Positions 1 to 5,202 of a DNA stretch of 5,202 nt are shown here, one piece after another. The position numbers and the translations under genes were made by a program. Each line of letters starts with the position of its first letter. Positions within the stretch are counted from its first letter, which is position 1. Below the pieces are notes generated by a model. It searched no databases, had not been told where the DNA came from, and saw nothing but the letters and a program-made list of their open reading frames with translations. The DNA lies in the NCBI GenBank assembly GCA_016743925.1, contig JADGFH010000468.1:1-5202 (forward strand), written 5' to 3'. The stretch comes from Labilibaculum sp. GTDB taxonomy: Bacteria > Bacteroidota > Bacteroidia > Bacteroidales > Marinifilaceae.

Positions 1-664
1 GTTTATTTTCAATACAAACATATGGATAAAGTTCCTTGAGTAATAAAGTATCGAAGCCATATATTTTTTCTAAATCTGAAACAGATTTAAAACTAGCACC
101 GCTGGCTAGATATTTTTTTATTCTTTTGGCAATCCAATCTGATACACCTAAACTTTTCCATTCTTGCAGACTTATGACATTAGGATCGAACGGAAAAAGA
201 ATTCTTTCAGGTGCAACAACTATCCTTTTATTAAGTTTTTTCGTTTTAGGAAAGTAAATAAAAGAATCATATGGAGAAAGATTCTTTAAAGAGATACCAT
301 AAATTCGCAGTAAATCTTTCTTATTTCGAAAAACTCCTCCCTTACTTCGATACTTAATTATATTTTTAGATTGAAAATCGGTAAATCCAAGATTAAGCAG
401 TTGTGTATGACTTACTTTATTCGGATCAAAACGGAATAAGTTATTTGTATTTATTGGAGTTTCCTTCTTGGAAACTATTTCAGAAAGAAGGCGGTTCAAT
501 TCGTCTTGCTTAAGCTCATCTTGAAGCGAGAGTTTATTCGTTTTATCCTGAAAGAAAAATGGCAACAAAAAGAAGAGCAATATTAAAAACAATAAAATAA
601 ATATTCCTTTTTTTTCGGAAGCCGAATAAATAAAATACTCTTTTAAGAGGTATCTAAATTTCAT
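1..664 (-). CDS. Membrane-anchored tandem helix-hairpin-helix protein (C-terminus outside the window)
   Basis: The frame opens with ATG at 664-662 and stays open for 221 codons to the left edge, so the C-terminus is missing. Residues 1-19 are basic (KFRYLLKEY, SEKKG). Residues 20-38 are one hydrophobic helix rich in L, F and I, and no charged residue interrupts it, so an N-in anchor with the rest outside the cytoplasm is inferred. Two related units follow, at about 79-132 and 159-215. Both begin FDPN, carry an LG turn, a KY pair, G..F, DL and IYG, and end in PY. Ungapped over 79-129 against 159-209 I count 20 identical residues. This pattern resembles ComEA-like helix-hairpin-helix proteins common in Bacteroidota, often about 300 residues long, so a third unit may be cut off. 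The hairpins read LGF and LGV rather than the GxG of DNA-binding hairpins, so DNA binding is unproven. It lies 64 nt after the symporter gene and has no clear Shine-Dalgarno. Function unknown. Confidence 0.82.
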   Translation of the reverse strand, partial: MKFRYLLKEYFIYSASEKKGIFILLFLILLFFLLPFFFQDKTNKLSLQDELKQDELNRLLSEIVSKKETPINTNNLFRFDPNKVSHTQLLNLGFTDFQSKNIIKYRSKGGVFRNKKDLLRIYGISLKNLSPYDSFIYFPKTKKLNKRIVVAPERILFPFDPNVISLQEWKSLGVSDWIAKRIKKYLASGASFKSVSDLEKIYGFDTLLLKELYPYVCIENK

Positions 665-686
665 TTTAACTGCTAAATGTATAATC

Positions 687-705
687 TAAGTGAAACTAAC
701 ACTTA
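687..705. repeat. Small inverted repeat between symporter and helix-hairpin-helix genes
   Basis: Arms 687-692 and 700-705 are perfect complements (TAAGTG/CACTTA on the minus strand) around a 7-nt loop. They lie 24 nt past the symporter stop and about 23 nt before the next start codon. No T-run follows on either strand, so this is not a convincing intrinsic terminator. It could be a weak attenuating hairpin, an operator half-site pair, or chance in AT-rich DNA. The rest of the 64-bp gap shows nothing recognisable. Confidence 0.25.
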
Positions 706-728
706 ACAATATCTAAATTTTATGCCTA

Positions 729-2096
729 TTATCCAAAATTAAAAAAGCCCAAACCATGAAGGAATACAATTGCAATAGCTCCTGGAGCTATAAATTTCAC
801 TAAAAAAATAAAAACACTTAACAACCAACTTACCACTCCAGCTCCCTTCGCCAACTCTGCCTCAATTTTCTTGCGTCCTAAATACCAACCTACAAAAAGA
901 GAAATAAATAAACCTCCAAGTGGTAGTAACAAATTAGCAGAAATCCAATCGAGCAAATCAAAAAAGTTTAATCCAAAAGTGGTATACTCTTTTAACATTC
1001 CCATAGATAAGGAGCAGAAAACACCGATAATGCCAATTAAAACTGTTGCTAAAACGGTAGATAAATTTCGTTTTATTTTTAATTCTTCTCTAAAATAGGC
1101 AACAACAACCTCTAATATTGATATTGAAGAAGTAAGAGCTGCAACAGTTAATAGCAAAAAGAATAATATGGAAAAGAAATATCCTCCTGGCATTTGCTGA
1201 AATACATTTGGCAACGTAATAAAAACAAGACCAGGTCCACTACTCGGTTCAATTCCAAATGCAAATACTGCGGGAAAAATTGCAATCCCAGCAAGAATTG
1301 CAATTAGCGTATCAGCAATAGTAACTTGCACAGCAGTAACTGCTAAATTATTATCATCACCAATGTACGAACCATATGTAACCAATGTCCCCATTCCTAA
1401 ACTTAGGGAGAAAAAAGCGTGCCCCAGAGCACTCAATACTCCATCAGCAGTTAGTTTCGAAAAATCAGGATAAAATAAAAATCGCAAGCCTTCGGCTGCT
1501 CCCTCTAATGTAACGGCTCTAATATTGAGAATTATAATTATCACTATAAGTATTGGCATTAAAAATTTCGCGTATTTCTCTATACCATCTTTAACTCCAA
1601 TAATAACAATCCCCATAGTAAGGATCATAAAAAAGATTTGATACAGAATTGGTGTTAAGGGAGTTTCTATAAAATTAGTAAACATCGACTCCAATTCTCC
1701 CGGACTCTTTGCAGCAAAATTTCCAGAAACAGCTTTTACTACGTAATCTATACTCCAACCAGCAACCACACCGTAAAAAGCTAAAATCATTGCAGCAGCA
1801 GCCACACCTAACATACCAACTAATTTCCAAGGTGAACCTGGGGCTAGATTTTTAAAAGCACCAAATACATTACTTCTTGACTTTCTTCCTATCGTAAATT
1901 CTGAAAGCATTACAGGCAAACCAATTAATGCGATAAACCCAAGATATACAAATAAAAAAGCAGCACCACCATAAACGCCAGCTATATATGGAAACTTCCA
2001 AATATTTCCTAGACCCACAGCAGAACCTGCTGCCGCAGCAATAACACCAAATTTACTTGAAAATACATCACGAATAGGAAGAGTTTTTTTTGCCAT
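729..2096 (-). CDS. Sodium:neurotransmitter symporter (NSS/SNF) family transporter
   Basis: A complete 455-residue inner-membrane transporter of the LeuT fold, expected to import an amino acid or related amine with sodium. TM1 carries the family signature GSAVGLGNIWKFP (24-36). By comparison with LeuT, G24 and V27 fit the Na2 site and A26 and N31 the Na1 site. TM3 has Y108 at the substrate-gating tyrosine position. TM6 has the unwound FSLSLGMG segment (229-236). TM8 has ALTSS (320-324), giving the Na2 Thr/Ser pair. I see about 11 hydrophobic helices, roughly 16-37, 44-66, 92-122, 147-167, 174-194, 218-243, 250-278, 299-335, 343-363, 371-402 and 421-447. Eleven rather than twelve is usual for bacterial members such as Tyt1. 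D262 in TM7 suggests chloride independence. The start is supported by the short basic N-terminus (MAKK) and placement of TM1; the leader AATAATAAGAA has no Shine-Dalgarno. The substrate cannot be read from the sequence. It follows the aldolase terminator, so it probably has its own promoter. Confidence 0.96.
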   Translation of the reverse strand: MAKKTLPIRDVFSSKFGVIAAAAGSAVGLGNIWKFPYIAGVYGGAAFLFVYLGFIALIGLPVMLSEFTIGRKSRSNVFGAFKNLAPGSPWKLVGMLGVAAAAMILAFYGVVAGWSIDYVVKAVSGNFAAKSPGELESMFTNFIETPLTPILYQIFFMILTMGIVIIGVKDGIEKYAKFLMPILIVIIIILNIRAVTLEGAAEGLRFLFYPDFSKLTADGVLSALGHAFFSLSLGMGTLVTYGSYIGDDNNLAVTAVQVTIADTLIAILAGIAIFPAVFAFGIEPSSGPGLVFITLPNVFQQMPGGYFFSILFFLLLTVAALTSSISILEVVVAYFREELKIKRNLSTVLATVLIGIIGVFCSLSMGMLKEYTTFGLNFFDLLDWISANLLLPLGGLFISLFVGWYLGRKKIEAELAKGAGVVSWLLSVFIFLVKFIAPGAIAIVFLHGLGFFNFG

Positions 2097-2199
2097 TTCT
2101 TATTATTAATATTCTGATTTATAAATTATAGGAAGTCAAATTTGCTAAAATAAAAGTTCAAAATCAAAAACGTATCCGATTTTTATCATGATTATAAAC

Positions 2200-2228
2200 A
2201 AAAAAACCTGGATTAATATCCAGGTTTT
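2200..2228 (-). terminator. Intrinsic terminator of the aldolase gene
   Basis: A perfect 11-bp stem (2203-2213 with 2218-2228; core CCTGGAT/ATCCAGG) closes a 4-nt loop. On the minus strand it is followed by seven consecutive T (2206-2200, partly shared with the stem). It begins 24 nt after the aldolase TAA, the expected position. On the plus strand the downstream T-run is only four long and no plus-strand gene ends here, so it is assigned to the minus strand. It should separate aldolase transcription from the symporter gene. Confidence 0.9.
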
Positions 2229-2251
2229 CTATATCATAAAGGAAGGTAAAA

Positions 2252-3328
2252 TTAGTTTCTACCTACACCATTCAAATCTCCGAATGCTTGAACCAAACGA
2301 TCTTTCATAGTAACCTCAGCTGCACGTAACCATACACGAGGATCGTAAAATTTCTTATTTGGCTTATCATCTCCATCAGGATTTCCAATTTGTCCTTGAA
2401 GATAATCATGATTCTTCGCTTCAAACTCACGAATACCATTCCAACATGCCCACTGAGTATCAGTATCGATGTTCATTTTCACTACACCATAAGAAATAGC
2501 TTCACGAATTTCTTCAACACTTGATCCTGATCCACCATGGAATACAAAATCAACTGTATTTTTCTCAACACCATATTTCTCAGAAATAAATGATTGAGAG
2601 TTTAATAAGATTTTTGGAGTCAATACAACGTTACCTGGCTTATATACACCGTGTACATTACCAAAAGAAGCAGCAATTGTAAAACGAGAAGATACTTTTA
2701 ACAAAGTTTCGTAAGCTAAAGCAACATCTTCTGGTTGAGTATACAATAAAGAGTTATCCATATCAGTGTTATCAACACCATCTTCTTCTCCACCAGTACA
2801 ACCTAATTCAATTTCGATAGTCATACCAATTTTATCCATACGCTCCAAGTATTTAGCACAAGTACCAATGTTTTCTTCCAAAGGCTCTTCTGATAAATCT
2901 AACATATGAGAACTAAATAATGACTTTCCTGTTTGTGCGAAAAATTCCTCACCTGCAGTCAGCAAACCGTCGATCCAAGGTAATAATTTCTTAGCAGCAT
3001 GATCGGTATGCATAATTACTGGAATACCATAAGCCTCAGCTACAGCATGAACATACTTTGCACCAGCAACAGCACCAATAATAGCAGCATTTTGTCCTTC
3101 AGCAGCAATACCTTTACCTGCGAAAAAAGAAGCACCACCATTTGAAAACTGAATAATGATTGGAGAATTAACCTCACGCGCAGCTTCTAGAGCAGCATTA
3201 ATAGAGTTCGTTCCAACAACATTTACTGCAGGAATTGCAAATCCTTCTTCTTTAGCAACTTGAAATAATTTTTGCACATCATCACCAGTTACCACACCCG
3301 GCTTAACAACATCTAATACTCGTTTCAT
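2252..3328 (-). CDS. fba: Class II fructose-bisphosphate aldolase (class IIA type)
   Basis: A complete 358-residue cytosolic enzyme. It catalyses reversible cleavage of fructose 1,6-bisphosphate into dihydroxyacetone phosphate and glyceraldehyde 3-phosphate in glycolysis and gluconeogenesis, using a divalent metal (normally zinc). It is nearly collinear with E. coli FbaA (359 residues). The catalytic Asp and first metal ligand are D109 and H110 in HTDHAAKKLLPW. E174 and the loop GCTGGEEDGVDN (176-187) follow. H226 lies in GNVHGVYKPGN, H264 in FHGGSGSS, and N286 and D288 in KMNIDTDTQW. No key residue is missing. The start fits the family N-terminus (KRVLDVVKPGVVTGDD). The leader just before ATG is A/T only (AAAATTATATTATT), with no Shine-Dalgarno, as is common in Bacteroidota. 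It is probably transcribed alone: a 130-bp gap precedes it and a strong terminator follows. E. coli-type class II aldolases of this length occur in many Bacteroidota, so nothing suggests recent transfer. Confidence 0.98.
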   Translation of the reverse strand: MKRVLDVVKPGVVTGDDVQKLFQVAKEEGFAIPAVNVVGTNSINAALEAAREVNSPIIIQFSNGGASFFAGKGIAAEGQNAAIIGAVAGAKYVHAVAEAYGIPVIMHTDHAAKKLLPWIDGLLTAGEEFFAQTGKSLFSSHMLDLSEEPLEENIGTCAKYLERMDKIGMTIEIELGCTGGEEDGVDNTDMDNSLLYTQPEDVALAYETLLKVSSRFTIAASFGNVHGVYKPGNVVLTPKILLNSQSFISEKYGVEKNTVDFVFHGGSGSSVEEIREAISYGVVKMNIDTDTQWACWNGIREFEAKNHDYLQGQIGNPDGDDKPNKKFYDPRVWLRAAEVTMKDRLVQAFGDLNGVGRN

Positions 3329-3354
3329 AATAATATAATTTTATCGGATAGTTC

Positions 3355-3380
3355 TAAATATATCTTGCTTAGAAAGTCAA
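3355..3380 (-). promoter_or_regulatory. Weak candidate promoter for the aldolase gene
   Basis: On the minus strand TATATTTA (3362-3355) differs by one base from the Bacteroidota -7 consensus TAnnTTTG, and TTGAC (3380-3376) lies 13 nt upstream. A start of transcription near 3350 would give a leader of about 20-25 nt. The spacing is shorter than the roughly 19 nt usual between the -33 TTTG and -7 boxes, so the match is poor. No other candidate in the 130-bp gap (3329-3458) looks better, and I see no convincing terminator for the Omp85 gene there. Confidence 0.22.
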
Positions 3381-3458
3381 TTTGACCACGAAGTTAAAAA
3401 GAAATAATAAGTTTTGCACAGTTTTGGTTATAAGAAAATTACGCAAACGAATGCAATA

Positions 3459-5202
3459 CTAAAATGGATATCCAATTCCAATATTAAAGGTCAATTGACT
3501 AAATTTAAATGGTCGATGAGCAATAATCCACCTCTCACTAGAATCTAAAGCTGGATCGCGTAGCTTCAATCCCAAATCAATACGAAATAGAATGAAGTTT
3601 AAATCAACACGAGTACCAAAACCAGTACCTAAGGCAATTTCTTTGTAAAAACGATTAGCATTAAAGGCAGCACCTTTACGATCATCCTTTTTGGATATTG
3701 CCCAAATATTCCCAGCATCAACAAACAAAGCGCCTTCTAAAGCCCAGAAGAGCTTAAAGCGATATTCCAAATTGGCTTCTAGTTTTAAATCGGCCGAATT
3801 GTTTGGATAAGTTGCCTCATCAGAAAAATAAGAACCTGGTCCTAAAGATCGAACTTGCCAGGCTCTAATTCCATTGGCTCCTCCTGAAAAATAACTTTTT
3901 TCGAATGGCAATACATCCAAATTTCCATATGGCAAACCAGCACCTAAAAAGACACGATAGACCATTGTGTTGGCTTTATTTATATGGTGACTATATCGAT
4001 ACTCAACATCAGCTTTAAGATATTGTGCATAACGAATACCTACAAAGTCATAATACCTACCTTCCTCTGTTCCATCATCAGCATAATCTATTTTCTTAGA
4101 TCGACCCATTAATTGATTAAAGGCATTAAATGAATTTCCTGCTGTTTCGAAATTAAATCTAACGTAATTATAATCACCAGGAATATTAATATTCTGATCG
4201 TTATAAATCATCGAATACCTACTCGTAGGAATTACGTGATCAGTAAATGAATTCTGAATGTATAAATTATCAATAGATCCGAGAAAATCAGAGCTTAAAT
4301 TTTTCACATCCACAAAGTTTAACTCTATCAAATTTAGAGTATGTGTTAACTTTTTCGAAGATTTCCACACATAACCGAAACTTGCATCAGCAATTGTTCT
4401 AGTATAATCTGGTCGCTCCTGATAGTTGTATGATAAGGATAAGACTGTTTTCGGATTGTACGATTTCCTAAACTTTTCAGCACTAAAAAAGGGTAATAAA
4501 AATTTAGGAATTTTAAGCCTAGTTTCAACACCATATTCCGACGAACTAAAATCTGTTTGCTCATTAGACTTTAGCGTCTCTTTTGCAGTTGAAAATTGAA
4601 CATCTAAAATTTCTGCTCCACCAAAAAGATTTTTGTGTTGATAATTCAAATTCCCAGCAAACCCAATATTACCAGAAGAGTTTGTGCCTTCCAATTCTAC
4701 AGAATATGATTGACGATCGAAGGGGGTTAAATGAATAATACAATTTAAGTTGGCTATTTCGCTTCCATTTGAAATTAAATCTTTTTCAAATTTCACGTTT
4801 ACAAATTTGTATTGATTTAAGGCTTGCAATCGACTATAAGTTTGCTCAACAGCTTTTAGGTTATATAGTTCTCCTTCCCGAACAACAATTGATGACAAAA
4901 TCACCTTTGGATTTATCTTCAACTTATCTTTGTATATGAAGCTGACACCTCCATGTTGAATGGTATCTAATGCATTTAGGTAATTCTCATCATTCATCAA
5001 CATTAGTTTAGGATCATATTCAGTGAATATAGAAACCTTATTAATTCTAAATTTTTTAATAGCATTGCTGTCAACGGGAGTTTTTACGCCAACAAAAATA
5101 TCCATTTGATTTCCCTTATTGGTACTATCCATCATAAAATGAATGTACTCTCTAGAAAAATTGTAATATCCTTGATTTTTTAACAGCTTTGAAATTCTGA
5201 TT
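3459..5202 (-). CDS. tamL: Omp85-family outer-membrane assembly protein, TamL-like (N-terminus outside the window)
   Basis: The frame is open from the right edge to TAG at 3461-3459. The first Met-Met, at 5135, is internal: the 22 codons upstream are open and encode a POTRA-like stretch with KNQGYYNF. At least 580 residues are visible and the N-terminus, including any lipoprotein signal, is missing. Counting from the 5135 Met, one POTRA domain ends near 19 and another spans about 28-138 (RINKVSIF, an insert, then NPKVILSSIVVREGELYN and QYKFVNVKFEKD). A 16-strand-type beta-barrel follows from about 142. The Omp85 loop-6 signature is present as GIRAWQVRSLGPGS (422-435). The chain ends NIGIGYPF with the terminal aromatic expected of an outer-membrane beta-signal. 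The Bacteroidota TamL family (TamA-like, partner of TamB in envelope assembly) fits best: IRAW in loop 6 and the GIGYPF ending agree. Canonical BamA is the main alternative. tamB does not follow on this strand, since the next gene is the aldolase; any tamB would be upstream, outside the window. Confidence 0.88.
   Translation of the reverse strand, partial: IRISKLLKNQGYYNFSREYIHFMMDSTNKGNQMDIFVGVKTPVDSNAIKKFRINKVSIFTEYDPKLMLMNDENYLNALDTIQHGGVSFIYKDKLKINPKVILSSIVVREGELYNLKAVEQTYSRLQALNQYKFVNVKFEKDLISNGSEIANLNCIIHLTPFDRQSYSVELEGTNSSGNIGFAGNLNYQHKNLFGGAEILDVQFSTAKETLKSNEQTDFSSSEYGVETRLKIPKFLLPFFSAEKFRKSYNPKTVLSLSYNYQERPDYTRTIADASFGYVWKSSKKLTHTLNLIELNFVDVKNLSSDFLGSIDNLYIQNSFTDHVIPTSRYSMIYNDQNINIPGDYNYVRFNFETAGNSFNAFNQLMGRSKKIDYADDGTEEGRYYDFVGIRYAQYLKADVEYRYSHHINKANTMVYRVFLGAGLPYGNLDVLPFEKSYFSGGANGIRAWQVRSLGPGSYFSDEATYPNNSADLKLEANLEYRFKLFWALEGALFVDAGNIWAISKKDDRKGAAFNANRFYKEIALGTGFGTRVDLNFILFRIDLGLKLRDPALDSSERWIIAHRPFKFSQLTFNIGIGYPF

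Noticed and set aside
36..257. Plus-strand open frame of 73 codons
   Set aside because: It lies wholly opposite the helix-hairpin-helix coding sequence, has no recognisable protein features, and is best explained as a shadow of that gene.
651..720. Direct repeat of 11 nt (tatctaaattt) at 651-661 and 710-720
   Set aside because: An AT-only-like word of this length is expected by chance in such AT-rich sequence, and there are no associated mobile-element features.
871..1098. Plus-strand open frame of 75 codons
   Set aside because: It is antisense to well-conserved transmembrane segments of the symporter and has no leader or domain of its own.
3440..3462. Possible weak stem (ATTGC...GCGTAAT) just after the Omp85 stop as a terminator
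   Set aside because: It has only about five pairs including a G-U, with mismatches next to the loop and no good T-run.
2105..4198. Shared 14-nt word attaatattctgat at 2105-2118 and 4185-4198
   Set aside because: The second copy encodes ordinary barrel residues (QNIN). A few matches of this length are expected by chance at this base composition.
4346..4564. Second minus-strand open frame of 72 codons inside the Omp85 gene
   Set aside because: It overlaps the barrel-coding region in another frame, and the barrel frame is clearly the real one.
1..5202. Mobile element, phage, CRISPR or defence system
   Set aside because: All coding space is taken by four recognisable chromosomal-type genes. 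There are no terminal repeats, transposase motifs, spaced direct repeats or tRNA-like folds that I could find.

Overview
The window is AT-rich and reads as ordinary chromosomal DNA from a member of the Bacteroidota. A marine or gut Bacteroidales/Marinilabiliales-type lineage is plausible, but the sequence alone does not fix the genus. The clues are a TamL-type Omp85 protein ending in GIGYPF, a membrane-anchored tandem helix-hairpin-helix protein of a kind common in that phylum, and A/T-rich leaders without a Shine-Dalgarno sequence before the starts that can be seen. All four genes lie on the minus strand, so in transcription order the window reads from right to left.

Layout in that order: (1) 5202-3459, the C-terminal 580 codons of an Omp85 outer-membrane protein, best called TamL, whose 5' end lies outside the window. 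(2) A 130-bp gap with a weak candidate promoter. (3) 3328-2252, a complete class II fructose-bisphosphate aldolase with every catalytic and metal residue present, followed 24 nt later by a strong intrinsic terminator (2228-2200). (4) 2096-729, a complete 455-residue sodium:neurotransmitter symporter family (LeuT-fold) transporter with the 11-helix architecture of many bacterial members. (5) A 64-bp gap with a small hairpin. (6) 664-1, the first 221 codons of a membrane-anchored protein with two tandem helix-hairpin-helix-like units exactly 80 residues apart, which runs off the left edge.

The genes do not form an evident pathway. They cover envelope biogenesis, central glycolysis/gluconeogenesis, sodium-coupled amino-acid uptake and an uncharacterised envelope protein. 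The terminator after the aldolase splits the row into at least two transcription units, and only the symporter and the helix-hairpin-helix gene are close enough to suggest co-transcription. I found no tRNA, rRNA, CRISPR array, insertion sequence, phage gene or defence system, and nothing I would call a new biological system. The most useful points for a second look are the truncated helix-hairpin-helix protein, the true extent of the Omp85 gene, the ion-site residues of the transporter, and a short motif shared upstream of two genes.
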